From Meconema thalassinum (taxonomy: Eukaryota > Arthropoda > Insecta > Orthoptera > Tettigoniidae), in contig OX336389.2 in NCBI GenBank assembly GCA_946902985.2, positions 1,291,388,792 through 1,291,452,791 of the forward strand: a stretch of DNA of 64,000 bases. The letters are read 5' to 3'. This document shows, piece after piece, positions 1 to 10,260 of the stretch. The notes under the pieces were generated by a model. The model was not told the DNA's origin. It did not search any database and saw only the letters and a list, made by a program, of their open reading frames with translations. Each line of letters begins with the position of its first letter. The first letter of the stretch is position 1. Made by a program: the position numbers and the translations under genes.

Positions 1-216
1 CATCCATCGGACCTGGCACCGTTGGACTTACATCTGTTTGGTTCCATGAAGAAATGCCTGGCTGGTCAAAACTTTGCGACAGATGCGGAAGTGAAATCGG
101 CAGTCCGCAGATGGCTATGCTCCAACCAAACGGACTTCTACGAACAGAGCATATTGAAACTGGTAACACGATGGCAGGAATGTGTTGAGAAAGTTGGTGA
201 CTATTTAGGAAAGTAG
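1..216 (+). pseudogene. mariner transposase, C-terminal fragment
   Basis: The frame is open from base 1 to the TAG at 214-216. It begins HPSDLAPLDLHLFGS, which matches the block around the last catalytic aspartate of mariner transposases (HPPYSPDLAPSDYHLF type). The usual tail follows, with FY, a short helix, RW..C and GDY near the end. The N-terminal and first catalytic parts lie outside the window, so I cannot say whether the copy is complete. Downstream, 217-306 is AT-rich and ends in a terminal-repeat-like stretch (gtgcgttacttttcgatc) followed by TA at 307-308, the expected mariner target. Confidence 0.8.
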
Positions 217-308
217 GTCAAAGTTCATTTGTGATATGTTTGGTTTGTTGCATATTAAACTATTTGGAAAAAAAATGATTGTGCGTTACTTTTCGATCTG
301 CCCTCGTA
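217..308 (+). mobile_element. mariner 3' untranslated end and probable TIR
   Basis: Short AT-rich tail after the transposase stop, ending in gtgcgttacttttcgatc plus ccctcg and a TA. Position and composition fit the right end of the mariner whose transposase tail precedes it. The left TIR is outside the window, so the pairing cannot be checked. Confidence 0.55.
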
Positions 309-519
309 CATAGCCCTCTATAAGTTTAAGTGTTTTAAGTTAGAATATATAATAAACGTATCACTGCAACATAAAAACACTTACAGTGGATTATTTATTA
401 AACATAGATACAGTTAACGCCACAATTTTTGTCCAGTCAGCCCCGGTTGCGTTGTCGTACAGCGGACAGTTGGCGAGACTCAGATATGTACAATTGATGC
501 GTGAGTTGTCAGTTGCGCG
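309..519. other. unassigned sequence between mariner and tandem array
   Basis: About 210 bases with no recognisable gene. A short ORF here runs into the tandem array and resembles nothing I know. Confidence 0.5.
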
Positions 520-1950
520 GAAAGCTCCCAGACACAGTCCTTGTTACGGTAGAGGAATGATCCCCCGCATAGTCCGTGGGTGGAGCTGAGCCAGTTGTAT
601 CTGCTGACAACATGAGTTCAGCTCCCAGACACCGTCCTTGTTACGGTAGAGGAATGATCAGCCACATAGTCCGTGGGTGACGCTGAGTCAGTTGTATCAG
701 CTGACAACATGAGTTCAGCTCCCAGACACCGTCCTTGTGACGGTAGAGGAATGATCCCCCGCATAGTCCGTGGGTGACGCTGAGTCAGTTGTATCAGCAG
801 ACAACATGAGTTCAGCTCCCAGACTCCGTCCTTGTGACGGTAGAGGAATGATCCCCCGCATAGTCCGTGGGTGACGCTGAGCCAGTTGTATCTGCTGACA
901 ACATGAGTTCAGCTCCCAGACTCCGTCCTTGTGACGGTAGAGGAATGAACCCCCGCAGAGTCCGTGGGTGGAGCTGAGCCAGTTGTATCTGCTGACAACA
1001 TGAGTTCAGCTCCCAGACACCGTCCTTGTGACGGTAGAGGAATGATCCCCCGCAGAGTCCGTGGGTGGAGCTGAGCCAGTTGTATCTGCTGACAACATGA
1101 GTTCAGCTCCCAGACACCGCCCTTGTGACGGTAGAGGAATGATCCCCCACAGAGTCCGTGGGTGGAGCTGAGCCAGTTGTATCTGCTGACAACATGAGTT
1201 CAGCTCTCAGACACCGCCCTTGTGACGGTAGAGGAATGATCCCCCGCAGAGTCCGTGGGTGACGCTGAGTCAGTTGTATCTGCTGACAACATGAGTTCAG
1301 CTCCCAGACACCGTCCTTGTGACGGTAGAGGAATGATCCACCGCAGAGTCCGTGGGTGGAGCTGAGCCAGTTGTATCAGCTGACAACATGAGTTCAGCTC
1401 CCAGACACCGTCCTTGTGGCGGTAGAGGAATGATCCCCCGCACAGTCCGTGGGTGGAGCTGAGCCAGTTGTATCTGCTGACAACATGAGTTCAGCTCCCA
1501 GACACCGTCCTTGTGACTGTGGAGGAATGATCCACCGCAGAGTCCGTGGGTGGAGCTGAGCCAGTTGTATCTGCTGACAACATGAGTTCAGCTCCCAGAC
1601 ACCGTCCTTGTGACGGTAGAGGAATGATCCCCCACAGAGTCCGTGGGTGGAGCTGAGCCAGTTGTATCAGCTGACAACATGAGTTCAGCTCCCAGACACC
1701 GTCCTTGTGACGGTAGAGGAATGATCCCCCACAGAGTCCGTGGGTGGAGCTGAGCCAGTTGTATCTGCTGACAACGTGAGTTCAGCTCCCAGACACTGTC
1801 CTTGTGACGGTAGAGGAATGATCCCCAACAGAGTCCGCGGGTGGAGCTGAGCCAGTTGTATCTGCTGACAACATGAGTTCAGCTCCCAGACACCGTCCTT
1901 GTGACGGTAGAGGAATGATCCCCCGCAGAGTCTGTGGGTGACGCCGAGCT
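520..1950. repeat. 97-bp tandem array, about 15 copies
   Basis: The word atgagttcagctcccagac recurs at 612, 709, 806, 903 and 1000 and onward at exact 97-base spacing to about 1885. Each unit carries gacggtagaggaatgatcc, then gtccgtgggtg, then either gagctgagccagttg or cgctgagtcagttg, then tatctgctgacaac or tatcagctgacaac. The variants give at least two subtypes that are interspersed. ORFs crossing the array on either strand are by-products of the repetition. Confidence 0.95.
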
Positions 1951-2246
1951 GGGAGAATAAGCGATTAAAAAACCCCAATTAGTGGCAAAAGCTAGGCAAT
2001 AATCTCTATAATGATGCGAAACAATACCATCATCCTCTGCCACGGACTGTACTGTGACGTAATCCGGAAGTTGGAGTTGAGTCACTGACGCTATTGATTG
2101 TAAAATACTCAATGGTTAGTGGTTTCTGATGTACTGTTGCGTGTTCCTTTCACGGTATGTTTTCAGCTACACCAACTGGTAGATTGTGTTTTTACGATCT
2201 TTTGTTTCTTATAGCAAGCGGTATTAGTTCCAAAGTCTTAATATTA

Positions 2247-2610
2247 TGTTGTTAATTCATTTTAGAGGCTTGGGACATCTTGGTCATCAGCCCCGCGTAG
2301 TTGGGTGTGTGTTTATTTGTCCGATGGCCTGTATTTATGTGATGACTGCAGTAGTATGTGGAACTGTCAGGTATGAGGTAGGTGTTCCGGGACTTTAAGT
2401 CGAGATACTATCCCAGCATTTGCATGGAGGGAGTGTGGGGGAAAAAACAGGGGAAAGACCACACGGAGGACAGCCGCTGTCAGCGCTGGGATTTGAACCT
2501 ACGATGTCCGGACTTGCTGTAACTGCCCTCTCGGCCATGGCGCACGATTTAACGATCACTTCTTTAATATTATGAAGAAGTGACGGATTTTCTGCCGTAA
2601 AAGCAGAATC
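2247..2610 (-). mobile_element. tRNA-headed SINE, family A-like, diverged
   Basis: Reads in reverse from a tRNA-like head near 2600. The complement of a Pol III B box is visible as gggatttgaacc near 2488. At the other end is a short gttgtt tail (2247 on) followed by ggacatcttggtcatcagcccc, a block also found in the copy at 45269-45635. The middle is diverged and carries extra bases. Confidence 0.6.
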
Positions 2611-2719
2611 GATCACCTATCCAATATTTGACCATGCCCAATGTTGCTAAACTTCGGATAGCTCACGTGATCTGCTGTTGAAACATGGCTGAGTCGTTAT
2701 GCAATTTATAGTAAACAGC

Positions 2720-3030
2720 CGGCCCCGTGGTGTTGGGGTAGCGCGCCTGCCGTTCACCCGGAGGCCCCGGGATCGATTCCCGGCTCCGTCAGTGATTCTA
2801 GAAACTGACGTGAGGGCTTGAACGGGGTGCACTCAGCCTCGTGAGGACAATTGAGTAGCTTTCTGGCAGTGAGGCAGCGCCCCGATCACGAAAACCAAGA
2901 TTAACAGCTGAGGGGACCTGATGCGCTGATCACGCGTCACCCCAATATCTGCAGGTCAATTGGCTGGGCAGCGGTCGCTTCGTAGGCCTAGGCCCTTCAT
3001 GGGCTGTAGTGCCATGGGGGAGGGTTACAC
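2720..3030 (+). mobile_element. tRNA-headed SINE, family B
   Basis: Starts ggccccgtggtgttggggta (A-box-like). A perfect-looking B box, ggatcgattcc, follows near 2770. The next stretch (gggcttgaacggggtgcactcagcctcgtgagg) resembles family A, but the 3' part is different and ends near ccatgggggagggtt. No duplication was found. A functional tRNA is unlikely because no cloverleaf closes. Confidence 0.7.
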
Positions 3031-3252
3031 AGTGTCACCAACCTTTTGGGTCAAAACTACACAGATGGTAGAGGACGCATACCAGAGGATGATGAAATAG
3101 TGTTAGAGCAAGTGCAGCGATCTTTTATGCGTCGTTGTAAACTGGTGCTTGCCACTTAGACAAATTACTCAGCGCTGTGTACGTGTGTTGTTGCTATGAT
3201 AGTACGTTGCTGCTTCTAATCCGTAAGTGGTTTGTCGAATAAGATCAATATA

Positions 3253-4091
3253 TAAGGTGCGTTCAAAAAGTAACGAGCCGGAGGCTGTAATGCGCAAACC
3301 GGTGACAACATCGGCTAATCGTGGCATGTGTAACGAGGTGTGGTTCCGACCAGAGCGTGGAAGGTCACAGCCCGTCGTTAGAGGGCACGCTTGCACGTCA
3401 CGTGACAATACAAATCGAGCAGCAGCATGCATCAATCGTCCAAACAAGACCAAGACAGTAGGCCATTCGACATGCTTCCTGGTGTGGTTGAAGACTGTGG
3501 GGCACCCACTGGACACATACTTTGCGCAAGTGCAGTCGTTCCTTCATGATGGTGCGCACAATTTCGACGCTCAATCCGACCACGGTGGCTATGGCTTTCA
3601 CTGTCCCTCGGCGGTCCTGGATAATGAGTGCATCAACCAGCTGGACGTTGTCATCGGTAATGCAGGGGGGGGGGGGGGTGCCCCAGATCGGGCATCATCG
3701 GCTAACGACACCCGTCCTTCCCTGAAGCTCTTGTGCCACGCCTTGGCCCTTGCAAGTGACATGCAGTGTTGGCCTTACACTTGTGACATTCGGCGATGAA
3801 TGTCCGTTCCCCCTACTCCTTTCGCTGTCAGAAACCGAACAACACCTCTTTGCTCTTCGTTTGACGCCTCCATGTCACTGTTTGCTATGCGACTGGCAGC
3901 GTTGGAGATTGATGCATGCTGCTGCTCGCTTTGTATCGTCACGTGACGTGCACGCATGCCCTCTAGCGACGGGCTGTGACCTTCAACGCTCTGGTCGGAA
4001 CCACACCTCATTACACACGCCACGATTAGCCGATGTCATCACCGGTTTGCGCATTACAGCCTCCGGTTCGTTACTTTTTGAACGCACCTTA
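3253..4091 (-). mobile_element. mariner-type MITE, internally deleted, copy 1
   Basis: Ends are inverted copies beginning TAAGGTGCGTTCAAAAAGTA and are flanked by TA at 3251-3252 and 4092-4093. The inverted similarity runs inward for roughly 190 bases on each side (3253-3445 against 3900-4091). The interior holds the start of a transposase gene on the minus strand, but the catalytic C-terminal part is absent. Copy 2 lies at 44165-44995. Confidence 0.85.
3398..3873 (-). pseudogene. mariner-type transposase, N-terminal relic
   Basis: The minus frame starts MEASNEEQRGVVRFL at 3873 and continues through RRMSQV, FREGRV.LADDAR and a second helix-turn-helix-like part (TVKAIATVVGLSVEIV, IMKE). This is the usual two-helix DNA-binding start of mariner/SETMAR-like transposases. 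A TAA at 3775-3777 and a shift at the run of G (about 3667-3680) break the frame. After QWVPHSLQPHQE the sequence passes into the inverted terminal repeat, so no DDD/DDE core exists here. Confidence 0.75.
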
Positions 4092-4459
4092 TATATTTCC
4101 AACCATTGGTTCCTTATCTCCAAATACTTGGGTTAAGGTTTTCTAACAATTACTATACACTGTATATATTTGCCCTGAATATTAGAAACGCCCTTTTATT
4201 TAATATTAATGGTAGATTACTACAGTGTATGTAAATACAGTGAGAGCCTTCTCTATAGAACGCAGTCTCGCCACGGCCGTGTGACAGGAAAAGAGCGTTC
4301 AGTCAGCGTCAGTTGACTAGCTTCTACCCTTATAAAACAGCGGGTCGGGAAGACCCGAATGCGGTCATAGCTTGATTACATTCCTAGCTGCCGAGGTACC
4401 TTAGTTGAGAGAGTTAAGACTGTGATGAAATACCGTAGCCTATCTCGTATCCCGTGAAC

Positions 4460-4758
4460 ATGGTTAGGTATAGAACAGAACATCGAATTTTCCTACTGGA
4501 AACTTATCTTCTCAAGGAGAATTCTTTCAGCAAATGTGTTCGTAAGTTTCAGCGCCGTGCGATTTTTACTTGTCGGGGAACCTCGAACAAAACGTATACA
4601 GAAACAATCCGCGTACTCTGGAGGCTCTCGAGAATTAAATAACTGCACTGATACGAAATATCAGTGAGGATCAATTACAGCGAGTGTGCCAAAACTTCCT
4701 ACGTTAGTGTAATGTGTGTTTAGAAAATGAAGGACAGCATTTCCAGCAACTACTCTGA
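4460..4758 (+). pseudogene. mariner-like transposase relic: N-terminal helix domain joined to C-terminal tail
   Basis: The first 40 codons (MVRYRTEHRIFLLETYL..., KCVRKFQRR) match the DUF4817-type helix domain at the start of a transposase family common in insect genomes. A one-base shift near 4560 leads to EQNVYRNNPRTLEALE, then IRNISEDQLQRVCQNFL, then CLENEGQHFQQLL before TGA at 4756-4758, which is the familiar C-terminal tail of the same family. The catalytic core between them is missing, and stops lie at about 4640 and 4707. This is a non-autonomous deletion derivative. Its outer ends were not found; the 4100-4460 flank has no other assignment. Confidence 0.6.
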
Positions 4759-4837
4759 AATTCATGTGAGTAATGGTGATTATTAAATGCGTTAAAAAGT
4801 GTTAATGTGTGATATCTATACACTTAATATATTAAAA

Positions 4838-5394
4838 CCCGATACACCAGTCTCTGCCGCGACGCAGTAACGCATATTAGTTCCTTCACGCCTCCCCTTA
4901 GCCACGTGACACGTCCTGCCTCCCCGAATCCCGATGTAGCAACATAGTTCATTCTCTGCTTGGACTTGAACGTGGGAACATAATGCTAACGCAATGGAGA
5001 GAGAGCTTCAATCGCCCGCCACGTCATTGTGCATCGACTTGGCAACATTGCAATGCCTCGTGCATTCTGCAACAGCTAGAAACAAGTGATTAATGATCGA
5101 TGAGTAGTGTCCTCTTTCAAATAATTTTAAAATAATGTAAAAAGTAGACTACTGGGCGTAGAATTGTGATTCATATTTCTATATATTTAGGAAAATGCTG
5201 CGTTTCAACCTACTCATATGTAGAAACCACATCCTGACAAACTTGACCCAGCGGCGCACGTGATATTTCGTTTCGGTTTAAAAAACGACGCGAGCGATCA
5301 TCCGAGCATCCGAGCTAGGACAGTCCCACTTCTCCCACTGTTCTGTGGCCACGCCTTCCCCGTCATGCCACGGCAGAGACTGGTGTGTCGGGTT
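4838..5394. mobile_element. MITE with 24-bp terminal inverted repeats
   Basis: Left end aacccgatacaccagtctct plus gccg and right end cggcagagactggtgtgtcg plus ggtt are inverted copies with one mismatch. Left flank is ttaa and right flank is ctaa, so a TTAA or TAA target is possible but unproven. The interior has no coding potential. The superfamily is uncertain. Confidence 0.65.
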
Positions 5395-5526
5395 CTAATG
5401 TAGCTTAATCTATAAATTATCATTACCACTATTTCTACTTCGCTATTTCACAAATTTTAATATAATTTTTTTTTAACAAGATCACTTATTGCTTTATGTA
5501 CGTAGGCCTAATATACCACCCACAAA

Positions 5527-5726
5527 TTGGGGGCCGTGGTGGCTCAGCGGTCTAGCTGTATGCCTCTCACCAAGGCGGTCCGGGTTCGATTCCCGGTCAA
5601 TGCATGTGAGATTTTCGAAGTGAAATGCCATGTCCTGTGGTTCGGATTCCACGTAAAAAGGAGGTCCCGTGGCTCATAATCACAAGATTCACGGTCACGT
5701 AAAACTGCAATCTTCCTTCCTTCCTT
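5527..5726 (+). mobile_element. tRNA-headed SINE, family C, with 10-bp TSD
   Basis: Head gggggccgtggtggctcagc (A box) and gggttcgattcccggt (B box), then a short body ending in a (ttcc)n tract. The direct repeat ccacccacaa flanks it at 5517-5526 and 5727-5736, which fixes both ends. Confidence 0.85.
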
Positions 5727-5736
5727 CCACCCACAA

Positions 5737-6119
5737 GCCTTTGCCTTCTTTGGTATAGATTACATGTATTCTACCCTCATTTTGCTGAATTTGATATTCA
5801 TCACATAGATTTAAGAATGTACATTCTAGACTAATACATTTACTTAGATATTAATAAGAAATAGACTTAAGTTACTATATAATGAAGAATGTACATATTT
5901 AATATAACGGAGAATGTACATATTTAATATAACGGATCTTCCGGTGATCAAGGAAATAAGTAAAATCATACAGTGTTGAAGTGACAAGGGCAATATCTAT
6001 AAACCACACGCTATGTGTTTGAACAATGTAAGAGTATGTCCTAATACTTAAAATTCTATGTATTTATTTTCATATATTGCTGGAGGTAATGTTGCTAATC
6101 TAATAATAATATTCTAATT
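5737..6119. other. AT-rich sequence with a small tandem duplication
   Basis: No gene seen. Around 5884-5938 the phrase agaatgtacatatttaatat plus aacgg occurs twice in tandem. Confidence 0.5.
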
Positions 6120-6290
6120 CTAAAGAAATCACCTCTCATACACATGGGGGGTTTAATTGGGTGAATAGTTTCGTCAGCTCCCGCTGCCAGTGGCGTGATT
6201 CGAACCTTGGATCTCTGGTGAGGGATTTGACGCGGTGTCCTGTAGCATGACGTCTGGCGTCCCTCTTTGTCTACACTACAGTATGTAAAT
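6120..6290 (-). mobile_element. possible tRNA-like SINE head
   Basis: gtgattcgaaccttggatct near 6193 is the complement of a B box followed by a plausible anticodon arm. Other SINE landmarks and direct repeats are not evident. Confidence 0.3.
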
Positions 6291-6816
6291 GATGAGCTAC
6301 GTACCATTAGTTTGTGACTATAACAAGTGCCTTGATTTTCATGCATATTATTACGTTGAAAGTAGGTCTTCATTGATTTCTCGGCGAGCGCGCTCGTAAT
6401 GAACATTTCAAGAGAAGTTCCATTCCGCTGTCGTTTCTGCAACAAATTAGTTACATTACGATCTAGCAAACAAGCTTATCCATTTCAGTGGGAAGGCAAC
6501 GGATTATTCTGTTTGAAGGCAAAGGACTCGTTAAAGCCGGTGTAAAAATATGATACTGTTATTCTACTAATCATGCTGTAACTGTCACATACAGGTTTTT
6601 TTGCGACGAATCTCTTGTAATACACAAGGAAAAATATGGTGTCGAATGGAATAATATTGCTCTCTCCTGTGGTTGTTATTAAAAAGGACGTAACAGCGAG
6701 GTCATCTGTCCACATACATATGGGAGCTCACTTGAATGCATGACAGAGGAATGTAGCCACCAAGAGCTTGGTGCCTCGTAGTTTGGTGAACGGTTAGTGA
6801 TATTTGCCTCCCCAAA
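6291..6816. other. unassigned sequence before the Tc1 element
   Basis: Contains short ORFs on the minus strand with no recognisable motif. Nothing else seen. Confidence 0.4.
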
Positions 6817-6818
6817 TA

Positions 6819-8283
6819 CACACATCAAAAAAAGTTTTGCATCACCTCGGTTCCCAGATCTCCGGCATATAGACGTTGACTGTGTATATTGTATCAAAGA
6901 TACAGTCCCTTTGACTGTTCATAGATGTCACTAAAACTGCTCAAAGATGTAAACAACCATGCATGAGCAGGGCCTATTAGACGGAGGGGGTACGACAGCC
7001 GATCAGTTCCAGTCATTCCACCAGGACGAAGGTACGCTGCTCATGTTGTCTGTAGTTCTACCATGCCTAGAAGGTCAATACCGCAGTTCGATCGCGTCCG
7101 CATTGTTACTTTGTGTCAAGAAGGGCTCTCAACAAGGGAAGTTTCCAGGCGTCTCAGAGTGAACCAAAGCGATGTTGTTCGGACATGGAGGAGGTACAGA
7201 GATACAGGAACTGTCGATGACAGGCCTCGCTCAGGCCGCCCAAGGGCTACTACTGTAGTGGATGACCGCTACTTACGGATTGCCGCTCGGAGGAACCCTG
7301 ACAGCAATGCCACCATGTTGAATAATGCGTTTCGTTCAGCCACAGGACGTCGTGTTTCAACTCAAACTGTGCGCAATAGGCTGCATGATGCGCAACTTCA
7401 CTCCCGACGTCCATGGCGAGGTCCAGCTTTGCAACCCCGACACCATGCAGCACGGTACAGATGGGCCCAACAACATGCTGAATGGACCCCACAGAATTGG
7501 CATCACGTTCTCTTCACCGATGAGTGTCGCATATGCCTTCAACCAGACAATCGTCGGAGACGTGTTTGGAGGCGCCCTGGTCAGGCTGAACGTCTTAGAC
7601 ACACTGTCCAGCGAGTGCAGCAAGGTGGTGGTTCCCTGATGTTTTGGGGTGGCATTATGTGGGGCCGACGTACGCCACTGATGGTCATGGAAGGCTCCGA
7701 AACGGCTTTACGATACCTGAATGACATCCTCCGACCCATAGTGCACCCATATCGGCAGAATATTGGAGAGGCATTTGTCTTCATGGACGACAATTCTCGA
7801 CCTCATCGTGCACATCTTGTGAATGCGTTCCTTCAAGATAACGACATCGCTCGACTACAGTGGCCAGCATGTTCGCCAGACATGAACCCTATCGAACATG
7901 CCTGGGATATGTTGAAAAGGGCTGTTTATGGACGTCTTGACCCACCAACCACTCTGAGAGATTTACGCCGAATTGTCGTTGAGGAGTGGGACAATGTGGA
8001 CCAACAGTGTCTTGATGAACTTGTGGATAGTATGCCACGACGAATACAGGCATGCATCAATGCAAGAGGACGTGCTACTGGGTATTAGAGGTAGTGGTGT
8101 GTACTGCAATCTGGACCACAAATGCTGAAAGTCTAGCTGTATGATGGTACAACATGCAATGTGTGGGTCTCATGAGCAATAAAACGAGCTGAAATGTTGT
8201 TTGTGTTGATCTCTATTCCCTTTGTATTTAAAGGTTCCGGAACTCTTGGAACCGAGGTGATGCAAAACTTTTTTTGATGTGTG
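6819..8283 (+). mobile_element. complete Tc1-type transposon
   Basis: Perfect 36-base inverted ends at 6819-6854 and 8248-8283 begin CACACATCAAAAAAAGTTTT. Beyond 36 bases the ends still resemble each other (agatctccgg against agagttccgg). TA lies immediately outside at 6817-6818 and 8284-8285, the Tc1/mariner signature. Total length 1465 bases with one intact transposase ORF. Nothing seen is broken, so the copy may be recent. Confidence 0.95.
7063..8088 (+). CDS. Tc1-family DDE transposase, intact
   Basis: A 341-residue protein, the normal length for Tc1 transposases, that would cut and paste the surrounding element by binding the TIRs. Residues about 1-110 hold two helix-turn-helix units (TLCQEGLSTREVSRRL; NNAFRSATGRRVSTQTVRNR) joined by a GRPR-type hook (RPRSGRPRA). 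The catalytic triad is visible: D153 in FTDE, D243 in FMDDN, E278 in SPDMNPIEHAWD. D243 and E278 are separated by 34 residues, giving DD34E. GGSLMFWGGIMW precedes the second D as expected. ATG at 7063 is the first in frame and gives the typical MPRRS start. Stop TAG at 8086-8088. A polyadenylation-like aataaa follows at about 8178. Confidence 0.95.
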   Translation: MPRRSIPQFDRVRIVTLCQEGLSTREVSRRLRVNQSDVVRTWRRYRDTGTVDDRPRSGRPRATTVVDDRYLRIAARRNPDSNATMLNNAFRSATGRRVSTQTVRNRLHDAQLHSRRPWRGPALQPRHHAARYRWAQQHAEWTPQNWHHVLFTDECRICLQPDNRRRRVWRRPGQAERLRHTVQRVQQGGGSLMFWGGIMWGRRTPLMVMEGSETALRYLNDILRPIVHPYRQNIGEAFVFMDDNSRPHRAHLVNAFLQDNDIARLQWPACSPDMNPIEHAWDMLKRAVYGRLDPPTTLRDLRRIVVEEWDNVDQQCLDELVDSMPRRIQACINARGRATGY

Positions 8284-8284
8284 T

Positions 8285-8468
8285 ACATTGCATCATAACT
8301 TCCTGCTCATCCTACTGAGTGCGCAACGGGCCGATATATTCTGTCGGGTAATAAGCAAGATGCCATGGCATCGAAAGAAGGGCTCTCTTTAGGGAAGCTA
8401 CTTCCCCTCGTTCTCCGCCTCACCCTGCACCCATAAACACGTGAGCTCCCACCAGTACATAGGCCTAC
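8285..8468. other. unassigned sequence after the Tc1 element
   Basis: No gene or repeat recognised. Confidence 0.4.
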
Positions 8469-8469
8469 A

Positions 8470-8541
<72 letters not shown>

Positions 8542-8560
8542 CATTACTATTATTATTATT
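8469..8560. repeat. (ATT)n microsatellite
   Basis: Almost uninterrupted att repeats over about 90 bases. Poly-Ile and poly-Asn ORFs here are artefacts. Confidence 0.98.
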
Positions 8561-8567
8561 ACAGTAA

Positions 8568-8776
8568 AATGGAGCGTGATGGCGCAGTGGCTTAGCTGCT
8601 CGTCCTTCACTCAGACGGCCTGGGTTCAAATCCTGGTGACAGCGGGATAGAATTTTCACCTGAAAAATTACGTGGCATCAGGAGGGGCACCCGGCCTTAA
8701 AATCCCCGGCCAAATCCAAAATGAGCCTGGTTGGGTCCGGTGGCCCCAATTAATTGGGAAAAGCCGAAGAAAGTTT
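8568..8776 (+). mobile_element. tRNA-headed SINE, family D, with 12-bp TSD
   Basis: Head gcgtgatggcgcagtggctt (A box) and gggttcaaatcctgg (B box), body ending in ccccaattaattgggaaaag. The direct repeat ttattacagtaa flanks it at 8556-8567 and 8777-8788. It landed at the edge of the ATT microsatellite. Confidence 0.88.
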
Positions 8777-8788
8777 TTATTACAGTAA

Positions 8789-10009
8789 TACTAGCAATAA
8801 ACGAAATCGCAAGGGTCCAAATTTTTTAAATTTATTTATTTATTTATTTTCTTTTTTCGAATTAGACAAGTTTCCGGATTGAACATCATTATGCCAAAGA
8901 TTCACAAATTACGCCCCCCTGGTCCATTCGTCCAGTTTTGATGATGCACTATCTCAGAAACACAATATCTTGATGTAAATGTCTTCACAACTGACACAAA
9001 TTTACTGACAGAACACAAAGTTACAAAACTGTTTACATTAAATTTGGTCTCCAGGTGTACATCGAGATAAGGATCCCTAAAAACCATGGCAAAAGTCAGG
9101 CTATTACTTTTGTGGATATTAAAATCCCATTCTTCCAGGAATTTGGGAAGGCCGGACCCCAGTACAGCAGCGTGATACAGTACATAAGCACTTGGCGAAA
9201 TATTTATGTAGCAATTTTGCTGCAATATCGGATATGCCTAAATAAATTACACAGCTAAAGCATAAGTTCCGCACGATACAGGAAGGTTTGAACAATGATA
9301 TTCATATTTTCATTCCGCATTATACAGCATTAATAACATTCAAAGCCATACACAGTGCGCTGGGACCATAACTTCCGTTCGCATTGGACAAGTGTCTGCT
9401 TAAAAGACATTCCGCTTTAAGCAAAGTTCACTGTACTATTATTGTTATTGAATTTGTTCTTTATTATTAACTAGCAATCCGCCCCGGCTTCACCCGGGAA
9501 CAGTTATGAATGCATTACGTGCTAGCTCGTAAACTGTCACCTCAGTAATTTAATGGAGATTGTTGGAAGAAATGAAAACGTAAAAACACTTATAGTGGGC
9601 GATGTATGGAAGATAGAGATATGCTCACGCGGACTTTTTTGTAGAACTATTCATGCTGAACAATTCTTACACTCATAGTATATCGGTATTTTTTAACGGT
9701 TTGCCCAGCGTAAGTTAAAAAGCGCACGGACGCCAGGTTGGATTTTTTCGACTTTTTCACTGAAATCGTTACTGTATGGCTTTCTTTGATCATAAATAAA
9801 TTATTTTCTACAGAAACCTTCCTCGAGATATCCTTCACAGAATGGTGAAAACCGATTCAAAATCCAAACAGTGGTTCTCGAGATTACCCGTAACATCCAA
9901 GAATCGGGGACTTTGTTTTATACTAATTAGAGATAATACTTTGATCAACATTTAACTGTACCAGATAACATGGTTAAGTGTAAGAGAGAGCCACTGACAA
10001 AGACAAAAA
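8789..10009. other. unassigned sequence
   Basis: No gene recognised; a 107-codon minus ORF at 8902-9225 has no familiar motif. (ttta)n occurs at 8826-8850. At 9420-9350 on the minus strand, gtgaactttgcttaaagcgg resembles a DNA-transposon end, but I found no partner. gccccggcttcacccgggaa near 9481 resembles a widespread insect repeat motif. Confidence 0.4.
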
Positions 10010-10260
10010 TATACATAAATGAATGAATAAATGTAGAGATTTGAAGGCATTCTTCTTCAGTGTTGCCAATACAAAATTGTCATTCGTAGCTTTTCAGTCG
10101 GTCAACATGATTGTGCCCAATGAATGGGCGGGGGACAAGATATAAACATGTAAATACACTCTTGGAAAAAATTACACGGATTAGTTAATTATCTCTATTA
10201 AATGGGGCAATTTAGGATTACGCGTTTCAACCCAAGTGGCAATCATCAGATCCTGATCAC

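Noticed and set aside
1685..2112. Minus ORFs at the end of the 97-bp array
   Set aside because: They read repeat units and change frame with each copy; no known domain.
2720..2790. Functional tRNA gene at the family B head
   Set aside because: A and B boxes are present, but no complete cloverleaf and a SINE body follows.
8398..8659. Long poly-Ile/poly-Asn ORFs on both strands
   Set aside because: They are translations of the (ATT)n microsatellite.
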